NCBI RefSeq assembly: GCF_002104995.1
Contig: NW_024468280.1
Span: 1 to 64,000 of the forward strand
DNA length: 64,000 nt
Source of the DNA: Linderina pennispora
Taxonomy: Eukaryota; Kickxellomycota; Kickxellomycetes; Kickxellales; Kickxellaceae
Direction: 5' to 3'
Of the stretch, positions 23,563 to 34,838 are shown piece after piece (position 1 is the first letter of the stretch; every line of letters begins with the position of its first letter). The notes under the pieces are model-generated. The model was given only the letters and a program-made list of their open reading frames with translations. It was not told the DNA's origin and searched no databases. A program made the translations under genes and the position numbers.

Positions 23563-24360
23563 TCTACTGTATATTGGGAAACAGGCGTGGTGTATGAAAA
23601 AATGAATTCGAAAGCGCAGAGACGAGAATGCTGGTCGAAATTGGAGCGTCCAGTTGCTGCCAGCTGGTTGCGTAGACGCATCTTCAAAGTGTACGTCACT
23701 GATTACTGGTGATCCCCGATCACATGTAGGATTAGCCATGCCGCCTAATTATGCCTGGCCGAGCGCACATCGTGGCAGAAGCACCAGGTTTCGGCACATG
23801 GTAGCGGTCCCGTGTGGTCTTCAATTGGGCTGTTCAGCGAAAGTACATGCGCTCTTTGTACTGGCATCGATGCCCAGATGTTATCTGAACTGCTGTAATC
23901 GCATTGAAAGGCGCATCGGCATGTATCGGCTCCTGGATAACCGCCAATTATCAGCTGACAATAGCTCCAGGGACAGTGGCCCGGAGCAGACAGTTGCGAC
24001 TATTGCCGAGTGCGTAGAGCGTTTTCAGCACCAGCTATAAACAAAGCGTCTGAATGCAGCCATCATCCCCCACAAACCTCGGCAGCCATGGCAAGGCAAG
24101 GTGATAATCGGTTGGACTGGCCACCCATCCAATAGCACACCCTTTTTCTCAAATTTCCATGTTGGAATGCGTGCATGTGAGCGCAGATCCCTCTACCCGT
24201 AGCGGCTCTACAAGTGTTTCACAAGTGACCTTGCCTCTGGCAGCTGCAGTAGGGAAGGGTGTGGGGCTGGCTGTCGGCGCGCTATAAATGCACGCACAGA
24301 GCCGACCTCGTACTGCTTTCCCTAAATCCCAGCAACAATCCCATTCCATTACTCTTCAAC
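23563..24360. other. Divergent intergenic region between RPN8 and the acyl-CoA synthetase gene
   Basis: About 800 bp without a gene. It contains the TATA box of the right-hand gene at 24283-24288 and nothing else I can name. Confidence 0.5.
24283..24288 (+). promoter_or_regulatory. TATA box of the 4CL-like gene
   Basis: TATAAA in the context CGCTATAAATG, 78 nt before the ATG at 24361. Spacing fits a TATA-driven start in the short 5' UTR. Confidence 0.55.
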
Positions 24361-26004
24361 ATGCCTATTTCGTCCACCTACCAGAGGCTTGATGTTCCCA
24401 ACGTCGACCTTCCGTCGTACTTCTTTGGTACCGTGAAGAAGCAGACAGTGTACGGACAGAAGCCCCACCTGCCATTTCTGATCAGCGAGTCAAAGACGCT
24501 GTCATTTGCTGATCTCGAAAAGCTCACCCATGGAATTGCCTCCGGCCTGTTCAACAGCGCCGGTCTGAAGAAGGGTGACACGCTGCTGGTCGTCCTCCCT
24601 AACAACATCTACTACCCTGCAGTCACCCTGGCAACGCAGATGGTCGGTGCTGTGGTCAGCACCGCCAATCCACTGTACACTGCGCGCGAGCTTGCCCACC
24701 AGATCGAGCTGACCGGCGCAAAGATGGTGGTCTCGATTGATGCCAAAGTCCCTGTCGTCAAGGAGGCCGTGCGTCTTGCCAACTCGCCTATTCCTGACAG
24801 CCTCATTTTCACTTTGGACGGTACCAATCGGATCTTCGACATTGTATCTCCAAAGCCCTTCCCGCGCGTCTATCTACGCACCGAGGAGGAGACAGCGAGT
24901 GCGCTTTCATTTATCGTGTTTAGCTCTGGCACCAGCGGCAAGCCCAAGGGCGTCATGCTGAGTCACAGGAACATTGTGTCCAACATCGTGCAGAACATGA
25001 GCTTCGAAGACGCCGACGAGTACCTGACTGCAAGGTTTTCGGGCATCGAAGAGACACCCCACATGATCGCCGTCCTCCCGTTCTTCCACATCTACGGCCT
25101 GACATGCATTCTTCACTTGCAGCTGTGCCAGGGGCGCCCACTTGTGATCATGCCCCAGTTCGACCTTGAAAAGTTCTGCCAGCTAGTGCAGCAGTACCGC
25201 TGCCGCGCTGCCCACCTGGTGCCGCCTATTATCCTTGGTCTGACCAAGAGCCCGATTGTCAAAAAGTACGACCTGTCGAGCTTCATTTTTGTCAACAGCG
25301 GAGCTGCCCCACTGACCAAGGAGCTGCAGCAGGAGGCACAGAAGGTCTTGGGATTCCCGATTTGCCAAGGGTACGGCCTGTCCGAGTCGAGCCCAGCCAT
25401 CACCCGTGTTCCCCCATCTAACATTGTGTATGGATCGTCGGGCCGCCTGGTGCCGAACATGGAAGCCAAGGTTATTGACGACGATGGCAAGGAGGTTGGT
25501 CCTGGCGAGGTCGGCGAGCTGTGCTACCGTGGTCCTAACATCATGCTGGGGTATTTGAAGAACCCAGTCGCTACTGCCGAGACCCTGGACTCTGAGGGCT
25601 ATCTCCATACTGGAGATGTTGGCTATATCGACAAGGACGGCTACAATTTCATCACCGACCGCAAGAAAGAGCTGATCAAGTACAAGGGCTTCCAGATCCC
25701 GCCTGCCGAGCTCGAGGGTCTGCTTGTTGACCATCCAGCGATTTTGGATTCAGCAGTCATTGGCATCTACGACGATGTGCAGGCAACCGAGGTTCCCAAG
25801 GGATTCGTCGTTATCAAACCCGATGCTAGCAAATCGGGCGTTGTTGACGAAATTCACTCATGGCTGAACTCGCGCGTCACTCATTACAAGCGGCTGCGCG
25901 GTGGAATTGAGGTCATCGATGCCATCCCCAAGTCAGCAACCGGAAAGATCCTCCGGCGTATCCTGAAGGAGCGCGAGTCGCAGAAGCGCAAGGCCAAGCT
26001 TTGA
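24361..26004 (+). CDS. 4-coumarate-CoA-ligase-like acyl-CoA synthetase, peroxisomal
   Basis: A member of the adenylate-forming enzyme family that activates carboxylic acids to acyl-CoA in two steps through an acyl-AMP. Single exon, 547 residues. The AMP-binding core is clear: SSGTSGKPKGVMLSHRN (P-loop), GYGLSESSP, GELCYRGPNIMLGY, HTGDVGYID, the hinge ITDRKKELIKYKGFQIPPAELE and the catalytic-lysine motif PKSATGKILRR. The protein ends KRKAKL; the final AKL is a good PTS1 signal for import into peroxisomes. Together this points to fatty or aromatic acid activation for beta-oxidation. The exact substrate cannot be read from the sequence. Confidence 0.93.
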   Translation: MPISSTYQRLDVPNVDLPSYFFGTVKKQTVYGQKPHLPFLISESKTLSFADLEKLTHGIASGLFNSAGLKKGDTLLVVLPNNIYYPAVTLATQMVGAVVSTANPLYTARELAHQIELTGAKMVVSIDAKVPVVKEAVRLANSPIPDSLIFTLDGTNRIFDIVSPKPFPRVYLRTEEETASALSFIVFSSGTSGKPKGVMLSHRNIVSNIVQNMSFEDADEYLTARFSGIEETPHMIAVLPFFHIYGLTCILHLQLCQGRPLVIMPQFDLEKFCQLVQQYRCRAAHLVPPIILGLTKSPIVKKYDLSSFIFVNSGAAPLTKELQQEAQKVLGFPICQGYGLSESSPAITRVPPSNIVYGSSGRLVPNMEAKVIDDDGKEVGPGEVGELCYRGPNIMLGYLKNPVATAETLDSEGYLHTGDVGYIDKDGYNFITDRKKELIKYKGFQIPPAELEGLLVDHPAILDSAVIGIYDDVQATEVPKGFVVIKPDASKSGVVDEIHSWLNSRVTHYKRLRGGIEVIDAIPKSATGKILRRILKERESQKRKAKL

Positions 26005-26219
26005 TATCGCCGTAGATGCTATATCCATTCATGATGGTAGGCTATGTGCTGACATGTAGAAAACCACCCCGCCTGCCGCGTAGATATACGAGATAGCAGC
26101 TGTGAATAATTAAAACGGAAATTTAATAAACAAGGAGCAGAACCGGAGAAACGAGAGAGAAAGAAAGTAGGAAGGTGGTCATAGGCGATATATATGTTCA
26201 GGAACTCACAGATGCACAC

Positions 26220-28265
26220 TCAATTCTGGTTAGCGATTGCAAACAAATTCTCGTTCACAACGGACAGACGTGTGCCTTCGGCACCGTTGACAGTGCTGGA
26301 GTCTGGCCGGGCCATTGGCAGATCCAATGCGACATCCTCCAGCTGGATAGCATTGCTGGGGCCATCCCCTGCCAACTCGGCCTCAATCTGGGCATACTCC
26401 TGGTCGCTATCTACCTCGTTCTCCTCCTCTTCGATAATTCCACCGGCATTGCTCTGAACACCAGTGCCACGACGCGCCCTGAACATGGGCCCTCTCTCTG
26501 AAATCGTCAGCCTACGGGAAAGATACGGCTCATTGCTATCGCTATCGTCGATTACACGCGTATGGCGCATGTTGTTGCTGGCCGCTGACAAAGTTTCTCG
26601 GTCAGCGCGTAGGCGTCTAAACGTGACGCTTGGACGGCTATTGCTTCCAGTCACAGTGGTCGTGGCACCGTCCGACGATGACGCAAGGTCACTCGGGTGC
26701 TTCGAACTGCCGTCAGCAGACCGCAGAATCTTGTCAATTGGGTTGGCTATCGATCCCAGAGGGTTGACAGATGAGCCAGGACGAGACGCGTCGGCACTGG
26801 GGCGGATGCCGCGCGCAATGATGGTGGCTTTTTCGTCTTCGACGTACTCGTCGTTTGGATAGTAGTCGGAGCTCCTGCTGCCTTCGGCATAGCTCTTGAC
26901 CATTGAGCGGATGCGGTCGCGCGCAGCATTTGCCCGCGCATTCACCCGGGAGTTGGCTCTGGGCCGCTTGGATACCAGCTTCCAGCACTCGCGACTCAAA
27001 TAGTACAGCGCTATGGCTCCAACAATCACGAGAAGGGCTATTTGGATACCCATGACGCCTTTGGTCTTGCCAGTGGCCTCTATGTACCAGTGGACATCTA
27101 GGTCCTCGCGTGAAATGCCGTCAGGTGAGTACGTGTCAACGAAGGTCTCTCGCTTGATGTCGTAGAAATAGATGCCCTCGTCTCCTTGGTTACCCAGGAA
27201 CCCGTTTGTGATTATGAGGTAGTGACCTAGTGTTTTCATATCGTGCGCGTACCTTTCTGTCGGCGCACCAGGAGTCGGCATCCGTTTCCACGTCCATGTC
27301 GAAGTATTGAGCATGTACAGGTCATTGTACAGCATCCCCCAGTTGGACACATTGACTCCACCAAATATGAACAGCGAGTCCTTGTAACGCGAGCCAGGCA
27401 TTGCGCCGCGCCCAGGCGGGACTTGGCCACCGCACTTGTGCGTAGACCAAGTGCGTGTATCGACGTCATATACGTGTATTTTGTCCATCGGGACATTGGT
27501 GGCGGTGTTGGTGTCCTGCTCCCAAACGCTGCCTCCAACAATAACCATGTCCTTGTCGTTGAAAATAACCGCAGCATGCTGGTTAACTTGCGAAATACCA
27601 GCAGGCGGAGCCTCGCCATCATCCTCCTTGATGGTGCTGGCCTTGACTGGCGTGTCATCCTTACCGAGAATCCTCGCATAGTGCGAGTGCCGGTAGCTGT
27701 CAAGGACCATCCGGATCGGGTTAGTCCAGCGTGCAAAGCCCTGTCCGTTGGTGGTTTCGTCGCTGGCGCCTCCGAAAATAATCATGTCGCCCGAGCGCTC
27801 CTGCAACACAGCCGTGTGTGTATACCGCCGCGGCGCGCTGTCAATAAATGTCGACGCGCCCCATGCCTGGTACATTGAGCAGAACACCGACATGCGGTTG
27901 ACCGCCGAAAAGCCCACCACGGTCTGTCCACCATACGGCACGATGACATGGTTCAGGCGGTCGTATACAGACGAGTGCTGCGCTAGCGGCGGCATCGTGA
28001 ACTGCGATGACGAGCGCAGGTCCTTCCAGAATGGGTCTTTTCTGTCAATAGACTTGGTCACGTCGACGCACCGGTGGTCTATGAGGAAGTCGGTCAGGTT
28101 AGTGCCTGTGCTATGCGACTTTCCGCCGTATACGCATAGGTGCCCGTTGACAATCTCTGACTTGTGGTGGAACCGAGGTACTGGCTTCAGGTGGGCCTCA
28201 GCGGCCCCCACAAGCAGTAGCGCCATGTACGCTAGCGACGCTAGGCTGAAGCTTGCACCAGGCAT
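26220..28265 (-). CDS. Secretory-pathway single-pass membrane protein with kelch repeats
   Basis: 681 residues, single exon; the ATG at 28265 is used because the signal peptide starts there (MPGASFSLASLAYMALLLVG, cleavage near AEA). The luminal or outer part holds kelch-type repeats with typical glycine pairs: CVYGGKS, IIFGGASDE, VIVGGSVW and LFIFGGVNVS, followed by YNDLYMLNTSTWTWKRM. These form a beta-propeller. One membrane helix lies at about 403-424, then a serine- and arginine-rich cytosolic tail of about 255 residues. Related fungal proteins act in cell-surface or polarity functions, but no orthologue with known function is evident. The start is preceded by an A/G-rich leader. Confidence 0.85.
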   Translation of the reverse strand: MPGASFSLASLAYMALLLVGAAEAHLKPVPRFHHKSEIVNGHLCVYGGKSHSTGTNLTDFLIDHRCVDVTKSIDRKDPFWKDLRSSSQFTMPPLAQHSSVYDRLNHVIVPYGGQTVVGFSAVNRMSVFCSMYQAWGASTFIDSAPRRYTHTAVLQERSGDMIIFGGASDETTNGQGFARWTNPIRMVLDSYRHSHYARILGKDDTPVKASTIKEDDGEAPPAGISQVNQHAAVIFNDKDMVIVGGSVWEQDTNTATNVPMDKIHVYDVDTRTWSTHKCGGQVPPGRGAMPGSRYKDSLFIFGGVNVSNWGMLYNDLYMLNTSTWTWKRMPTPGAPTERYAHDMKTLGHYLIITNGFLGNQGDEGIYFYDIKRETFVDTYSPDGISREDLDVHWYIEATGKTKGVMGIQIALLVIVGAIALYYLSRECWKLVSKRPRANSRVNARANAARDRIRSMVKSYAEGSRSSDYYPNDEYVEDEKATIIARGIRPSADASRPGSSVNPLGSIANPIDKILRSADGSSKHPSDLASSSDGATTTVTGSNSRPSVTFRRLRADRETLSAASNNMRHTRVIDDSDSNEPYLSRRLTISERGPMFRARRGTGVQSNAGGIIEEEENEVDSDQEYAQIEAELAGDGPSNAIQLEDVALDLPMARPDSSTVNGAEGTRLSVVNENLFAIANQN

Positions 28266-28744
28266 AGTGATGCTGGCGGTCTGTGGGGGAATAAAAAGCA
28301 AAGAGCGTAAAATAGAGTGCGAGAGAACTAGAGAAAAGCAGGCAAAGAGAGCAGGTGGCCAGGGAGGAGACAAAGGGGGAGAGACGACATGCGCTGTGAT
28401 GCACTCGCTTTGTCGCTGCCAAAAAGAGGAGGAACAGCGCATGGGCATTATTTCTTTTGCCCCTTTAATCCCTGGCGAAAACTGACAACCCTTTCTAAAT
28501 TTAGCAAAGGCAGTGTCAGAAAATCAGAAACTCGGCGAGGCCGATCCCAACAAGCCATGGCCACTCGCTGGCACCCGAGCTGCTGAAGTATCACACGAGC
28601 AGAGACATACACGGCATGTACCGACCGATATGCTCATGTAGGACCCCTCTATATATGTAAGCATATTGGAAAATGGAATTTACTGAAGAAAACTGCGGGT
28701 TTGGTGGTGGTGGAGCTGTATGGCTTGTCCACACATTACCCGAT
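28266..28744. other. Intergenic between kelch gene and nucleoporin gene
   Basis: Upstream region of the kelch gene and 3' end of the nucleoporin gene. Purine-rich near 28300-28390. No gene seen. Confidence 0.45.
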
Positions 28745-31700
28745 TTAGTGCTTGCGACGGGTACGAGGCTGGGCAATGCGACGACCCTGGCTGGTGTTGG
28801 ACGCGTTTGAGCCATTGCCCGATCGGCCCATCGCAAACCCGCCAGCGCCAGCGACACTGCCAGAGCTGAAACCGCCGAATCTCTGGGCTGGTGTAGCCGA
28901 GCTGCTGGCCTGCCCCATGCCGAATGCCGGGGCGTTTCCGCCCATAGCCTGCTGGTTCGGCTGGGCACCAAAGCCGAATCCACCCGACACCGGCGTGCTA
29001 CCCGACTGGAAGTTGGCCATCGGCACGCCAGTGTTTGACTGCGTGCCAAATCCAGCACCGCCGCTGGGCTGGCCAAACGACGGCGCCGCGCTGCTTCCCT
29101 GGCCAAAGCCAGTGTTGGCTCCAAACGCCGGCGTAGCGTTGCCCGAACCGAAGCCAGCACTGGGCGGTGCCCCAAATGACGGCGTCGCGGTACCAGAGCC
29201 AAAGGCAGGCGCTGCGTTGTTAGCCTGCCCAAATGGCGATGCTGTAGTGCCTGCCTGGCCGAATGACGGTGCTGCAGTGGTTTGGGCCGACGACTGGCCA
29301 AACGAAGTCACGGCAGCAGCAGCAGTGCCAAATCCGCCAAAAGTCTGGGCAGGTGCTGCCGAGGGCTGAGTAGAGGTTTGGCCAAATGCAAAGCCGGTGC
29401 TGCTGCCAGTGGCCGCACCGCCGGTGCTGCTACCAAAAGCGAATCCACCCGAGGCAGGTTTCTGTGCCGTAGTGCCCGACGAGGTACCAAATGCAAAACC
29501 GACAGACGGCTTGCTCTCAGCAGCAGTTGCAGGAGCACCACCGCCAGTGTTGCTGCCAAACGAAAATCCGGTCGAGGGTTTGGCTTCAGCAGCCGGCTTG
29601 GAGCCAAACGCGAAACCACTTGTAGGCTTGTTGTCGCTGGCAGGTGTGCTGCCGCCGAATGCAAAGCCAGGCGTGGCGGGCTTCGTCGTTGCCGGAGTTG
29701 CACTGGAGCCAAATGCGAAGCCGCCTGTTGTAGGTGTACCTGTCTCGCCAGGCTTGCTGCCACTAAATGTGAAGCTCGTCGATGTAGCTGCGGCTGCCTC
29801 AGAAGGTTTGCTGGTACCGAATGAAAATCCACTCGTGGTAGGCGTAGTGGTCACGGCAGGCTTGTTGGCACCAAATGCAAAGCCGGTCGGAGCAGTCGCT
29901 GCTGCCTCGGTAGGCTTGCTAGTACCAAACAAGAAGCCGCCTGTAGCAGCTGGCTTGCTATCAGCGGTAGCTGCACTGGCACCAAATGCAAAGCTGGTCG
30001 GAGCAGTCGTCGAAGCAGCCGTAGTCGTTTCAGCAGGCTTGCTATCAGCGGTAGATGTACTAGCACCGAATGCAAAGCTGGTTGGAGCAGTTGTCGGGGC
30101 AGTCGTCGCTGTCTCAGCAGACTTGGTACCGAACGAGAACCCACTCACGGTAGCTGGCTTGCTATCAGCGGCAGACGTGCCAGTGCTGCTGCCAAAGGCA
30201 AAGCTAGTCGGTGCGACCTTCTTTTGCGCAGAGCTCGTGCCGAACTTGAATCCACTCGCTGCTGGAGCATCCGCCTCGGCAGGCTTGCTTGTCTCAGTCG
30301 GCTTGCTAGCACCAAAGGCAAAGCCAGAGCCGGTGCTGGCAGCTGGCTCTGTCTTGGTAGCAGCCGATGACGGTGGATCAGAGGCGAATTGGAACGGCGT
30401 CTTCTTCTCCTCCGTCTTGGTGGTGGCACCGAAGGCAGGGGTAGAGGGAGTGCTGGTCAAGGATCCAAATGCGAAAGCAGGCTTCTTGGCTGTGGGTTCA
30501 TCGTCATTTTTGGTCGAGGCAATGCTGAACGCGCCAGTCGAGGCCGGAGCAGCCGCTGAAGCTGCTGCAGTCTCTGCGGGACTGGTTGTGATTAGCGGCT
30601 TGCCAGCACCAAATAAGCCGAGCGAAGGAGCAGCAGCTGTGGTCGTCAGGTCGATAGTCTTCACAGGAGCGGCCATGCCGGTGCTGGCTGCAGTGCTCGA
30701 TCCGAATGCAAAACCTGACGACTCAGAGGCCGACGGAGCCTTGCCGAATGAGAACCCAGTCGATGGCGCAGGCTTATCCACAGCCTCCTTGACGGGCTCA
30801 GTGGTCAGCGTTGAACCGAACGGGCTCATCTTGGACAAGGGCGCGGCAGTAGCGGTCTCTGTAGGAGCTGCAGTGGTGGCTGCACCAAAAGCAAACAGCG
30901 GCTTCGAAACAGCAGAATCCTTGGCAGGCTCCGCCTCGCTGGTATCGTCGTCAGCACTGCGCTTTGAGCCGAGGCGACTAAGTATGCTGCCACCAGCCGG
31001 TGTTGCAGACTCTGGCTTGTCGGCCTTGGTACCGAATGAGAATGATACCTTAGGGGGCTCAGTCGCAGCGGTAGAGGTCGCAGGAGCGGTACCAAACGAA
31101 GCCGTAGGCTTTGGCACCTCGACTGAGGCAGCAGGCTTTTCACCAAAGCTGAACGAGACGGACGCAGCAGGCTTAGTCTGAGAAGGCACACCCGTGGCAG
31201 CAGCAGCAGCAGCAGCACCAAAGCTAAACGACGGAGCCTTAGCAGAGTCGTTCTTCTCTGCGGCAGGGGTTTGCTCAGTAGGCTTTGACGACACACTGCC
31301 AAGCAGGCTACTGGTAGCAGGGGCAGCAGCGGGCGCGGCCTTGGCAGCAGCAGCAGCCTCAGCCGCAGCCATGTCAGCCTTGTACTTTTCCAGCTCCTCC
31401 CGTGCCCCGACCTTCAGCGGCTTGCGATCAATACCGAAGCAACTCAGATGCGCAGGGATGTGCTCGGTTGGCCGCGGCGGCTTTGTCTCCACAGGCTGAG
31501 GCGGGCGCAGCGATAAGCCGATCAGCTCACCGCCCCGGATCTTCTCGCGCGGCACCTTGGCCGAAACTGCCTGGCGTTCCTTGTCGCTGACGTCGCTGTC
31601 GTCAGAGTCGCTGTCGTCAGAGTCCAAGCGGGCTGAGAACCGCCACTTGACCTTTCCGTCGGTAGCCGACATGGCCCGTCCAACATAGCCCAGCCGACGG

Positions 31701-33025
31701 CGCCGCGCGTACTTCAGGCGCCGCTGCCTCGAAATCTCTGCCTCAATAACGGCGGCTTCTTCGTTCTCTTGCTCTTTGCCGGTTACCTTGGCTGCCTTGT
31801 CACCAGTAACACGACGGCGCTTGACCCTCTTGCGGCCAGGCCCACTTGTGTGCAGACGACGCACGCCTGCCAGCTGGGGTGGCTCCTCCATGTCCTCGGA
31901 CTCAAACATGTCCTGGTCAGAAAGGTCTTCGGCAGCGTCCTCAACGATCGGCTCCTGCTCGACCACAGGCTCATTGGCTTGGACTACATCGTCCTCACTG
32001 TATGCCATGGCGTTGTTCACCCGTTGGCTCAAGGCAACCCGCTCAGCAACTGCCTTGCGCGACTGCTGCATTTGGATGGCACGTGCCAGGCTCGGAACCG
32101 CGGTTTGCCGGCGAGACAGCTCGCGCAGACCCATAGTCCTCTGCATCGCCTCTGCCTCGCGACTGGCAGCACTCGCATGGGCTGGCCGCCTCGTGGGCCG
32201 AGCTGACATGCTATCCATGGTCATAGTTGACACTGGCAGACGGCGCAGGGGCATTGGCATAGCCCTATTCCCCGGCTGCATCTGGGCTGCGTTATCGCTT
32301 GCCAGGCCACCCGCGGCTGAGTAACTGCGTGCATTCTGGACTGGTGTGCTCATCGCATTAATGTTTTCAAGCAGGCGCTGCACGTTGCCCCGAGTCGCTC
32401 CAGCAGACATGTTCTGGTAGGAGGAAGCTGGTACCGCAATTAGGCATGACGAATCCGTCCAGCCTGCTGTATGCCGCCGCAGCCGCAGCGGATGACGCTT
32501 CTGCCCCGGTTCCACAAACCGCAGCTTTGCGATTGTCGGCTTAACCACTGCTACGCGCCGGTCGTATATAAACGGCGGTACGTCGTAAGCTCCCCTGGCC
32601 AAGCTGGCGTGGCGGGCCACTGCAGCCGGCTGCTGCGCAGATGTGCCATTTGCCTCTGGTGCCGGCTCCGGTACAACGCTGGGCTCTACCTGCGTGGTGT
32701 CATCCGTGGCGGATTCAACTACTTCCGCTCGCTCCACCCCAGCAGCGTTTGCGCTGTTCGGTACTGTCTCGCCCTTTGCTGTCTCGACCGCCGATGTGGA
32801 ACCAGTCGTGGCCTCTGGTGTAATCGCTGCACCCCACAAACGCGAAACAAGGCTTTTCATTCCCTTCAAAAACCCTGCTTTTGCTGGAGTCTTGTACGTC
32901 TCCTTGGCCGAGTCTGCCCTGCTGTAGGGCTTCCTCACACGCCCAGCCAGCGCTCGCCGCTGATTACGAGCCGCACCGTGCGGGTGATCTGACGTGTGCA
33001 GACCAGGCGTTGCTGCATTAGACAT
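28745..33025 (-). CDS. FG-repeat nucleoporin (Nup1/Nup153/POM121-like)
   Basis: 1426 residues in one exon; ATG at 33025 (MSNAATPGLH). The C-terminal two thirds (about 560-1400) is a low-complexity domain packed with FxFG, FAFG and some SFG/PFGQ repeats spaced by Ser/Thr/Ala/Lys, the selective phase of the nuclear pore that binds transport receptors. Near the N-terminus AGFLKGMKSLVSRLWG (about 50-65) can form an amphipathic helix like the membrane-binding helices of Nup1, Nup60 and Nup153. A basic patch (RKRVKRRRV) is a likely nuclear localisation signal, and the end is basic (RTRRKH). This layout places it on the nuclear basket or membrane side of the pore. Which named nucleoporin it matches is uncertain. 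The plus-strand open frames opposite are shadows. Confidence 0.88.
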   Translation of the reverse strand: MSNAATPGLHTSDHPHGAARNQRRALAGRVRKPYSRADSAKETYKTPAKAGFLKGMKSLVSRLWGAAITPEATTGSTSAVETAKGETVPNSANAAGVERAEVVESATDDTTQVEPSVVPEPAPEANGTSAQQPAAVARHASLARGAYDVPPFIYDRRVAVVKPTIAKLRFVEPGQKRHPLRLRRHTAGWTDSSCLIAVPASSYQNMSAGATRGNVQRLLENINAMSTPVQNARSYSAAGGLASDNAAQMQPGNRAMPMPLRRLPVSTMTMDSMSARPTRRPAHASAASREAEAMQRTMGLRELSRRQTAVPSLARAIQMQQSRKAVAERVALSQRVNNAMAYSEDDVVQANEPVVEQEPIVEDAAEDLSDQDMFESEDMEEPPQLAGVRRLHTSGPGRKRVKRRRVTGDKAAKVTGKEQENEEAAVIEAEISRQRRLKYARRRRLGYVGRAMSATDGKVKWRFSARLDSDDSDSDDSDVSDKERQAVSAKVPREKIRGGELIGLSLRPPQPVETKPPRPTEHIPAHLSCFGIDRKPLKVGAREELEKYKADMAAAEAAAAAKAAPAAAPATSSLLGSVSSKPTEQTPAAEKNDSAKAPSFSFGAAAAAAATGVPSQTKPAASVSFSFGEKPAASVEVPKPTASFGTAPATSTAATEPPKVSFSFGTKADKPESATPAGGSILSRLGSKRSADDDTSEAEPAKDSAVSKPLFAFGAATTAAPTETATAAPLSKMSPFGSTLTTEPVKEAVDKPAPSTGFSFGKAPSASESSGFAFGSSTAASTGMAAPVKTIDLTTTAAAPSLGLFGAGKPLITTSPAETAAASAAAPASTGAFSIASTKNDDEPTAKKPAFAFGSLTSTPSTPAFGATTKTEEKKTPFQFASDPPSSAATKTEPAASTGSGFAFGASKPTETSKPAEADAPAASGFKFGTSSAQKKVAPTSFAFGSSTGTSAADSKPATVSGFSFGTKSAETATTAPTTAPTSFAFGASTSTADSKPAETTTAASTTAPTSFAFGASAATADSKPAATGGFLFGTSKPTEAAATAPTGFAFGANKPAVTTTPTTSGFSFGTSKPSEAAAATSTSFTFSGSKPGETGTPTTGGFAFGSSATPATTKPATPGFAFGGSTPASDNKPTSGFAFGSKPAAEAKPSTGFSFGSNTGGGAPATAAESKPSVGFAFGTSSGTTAQKPASGGFAFGSSTGGAATGSSTGFAFGQTSTQPSAAPAQTFGGFGTAAAAVTSFGQSSAQTTAAPSFGQAGTTASPFGQANNAAPAFGSGTATPSFGAPPSAGFGSGNATPAFGANTGFGQGSSAAPSFGQPSGGAGFGTQSNTGVPMANFQSGSTPVSGGFGFGAQPNQQAMGGNAPAFGMGQASSSATPAQRFGGFSSGSVAGAGGFAMGRSGNGSNASNTSQGRRIAQPRTRRKH

Positions 33026-34838
33026 TATTCCCTGCGACGTCGAATTCAATGGGTAGTGGAAATATAGATTTAGAGGGGCAGTGTCAACACAAAAGTAGGT
33101 GGCTGCGAGTTTGCACGAATACTAGCAACCGGCGTTCGTTGAAAAGCGAATAAGAGGATAAAAGAGGCAAGATTCTTTGTGAAGAGAAGGAACCCAAGCG
33201 TCAGCTCCCAGCAACACCACCAAGTGGCCACTGAAAATTTTCTGCTGGATTCAAAATGGCCGCATTGTCTCGTTCAGCAAAGCCCAGATCGCTGATCCGC
33301 ACTAATCGACCGATCCAGCGTGATCACTGTCTTGCCGACAATGTAGGCTGGAAACGTGCCAAGCGGGTCTTCGCATCGCTACGTTGGGCGCACCTGGGGC
33401 ACTGTCAGGGCTTACCAGTATATACGAGCATATTGGCCAATACTCGAGCGGTGCAGCCATGGATACGCCAATGGTATATCCCTTTGTTAGCAAGAAAAAA
33501 AACTGCTTTGTTACGAGTCCAGCAAGGCGAGCCCCACGGTTCCATGTCTGGATTCAGGTATATCAAGGAAAACCAATGAATAAATCCAATGGTAATTTGG
33601 TGGCCATAGCGCACTGCTACCTATTATAATATCCACAAGTAATACGTATAGAAGAATATTGATTCTCATTGAACCCACCAGTTGTGTGGATATATGCTCT
33701 CATGTTGTATTCGAAATAGGGAGTGGAATATTACATATATCTACATGCCGCCATAACGCTCGAACAGACATATTCATGCTTTACAGTGGCTGGTATATAT
33801 CCGAAATTATCTTCCTATGGATCAACCTTCAAAGCATAAGAGGTGAGGAGTGTACCGGTTCCCCAGCAAACTTCTAGTCAAATGATACTTTATCCCTACT
33901 GGCCCTTCACCCATTTGCAAAAAATCATTTACATTTCACCGCTCCAGCGACGAAGGGAAGGTATTCTAGTGCACCAGGCGAATCGTAGGCGAAGGTGGCC
34001 ATTGGTAGCTGCAGTGTAGCAAGTCTCTATCATCAAAGTCACCACCATTGGATGATAGAAAGGGTGACTTCTAGCTACTAGCAACACCAGCATGTGGCTC
34101 ATGCTTTTACAGCATATTTATTTAACCAAGAAAAGTTGGCAATAAGTTATTCCTGCTGAGGTGCCAAAGAGATATCAGATTGCCATAGGCAGTCTGGGTG
34201 TTTTGAGGCTTCACTGATAAGCACAAGACCAGATTCGATGTACATAGTGCGTTGCTAATTTAGTCAAATGTTGCACTCAGATAAATGTATTGAGGTGATC
34301 AGAACAAGCCCCTTTTCTCTGTGACAGTGAGATGCGCCTATAAGACTACAGATCCCACATATAGGGTCATTGGCTCAGTCGATCCTCAACCTTAGTCAAT
34401 GATGCGTCTCTCCTTTCTGACATTCCGGAGAGATGATACAGATCAGATCCCACAGCAAAGTATAGGTAAAGGAGCAGGCCGTCTTTGTAGTCAGCCGATG
34501 CTCATTTACAGACAAACACAAATATTTGCTATGACAATAAGCCCTGCTGCAGCCGGGATCATATCCTCATTTCCACCTCTGTATATGTGCACATTTTCTC
34601 TACCTAGGAGAGTGGCATCCTCCACTGCTACATCACGTTCACCGCCTCAATCAAGCTGCTCGAGAAGGAGAAGGGAATAGGCTCTAAACAGTCTCTCATT
34701 GTATCTCGGTTTGATGGTGACAACAGCAGACTCTAGGGCACCGTATGAAATTTCCTGTACAAGACAATTGTGGTTAGGTATGCAGATAGAGTCACTTAAA
34801 GTGACAATGCTAGCCGCTGGCTGTCTGGAGTTCAAGCT
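33026..34838. other. Gene-poor intergenic island
   Basis: AT-rich DNA with no convincing gene. Many short direct and inverted motifs (for example TCTATCATC and GATGATAGA around 34030-34060) but no intact element. Confidence 0.45.

Noticed and set aside
29397-31181. 594-codon plus-strand open frame opposite the nucleoporin
   Set aside because: It mirrors the repetitive FG coding sequence, is all Ala/Val/Pro/Leu low complexity and has no domain; a shadow of the minus-strand gene.
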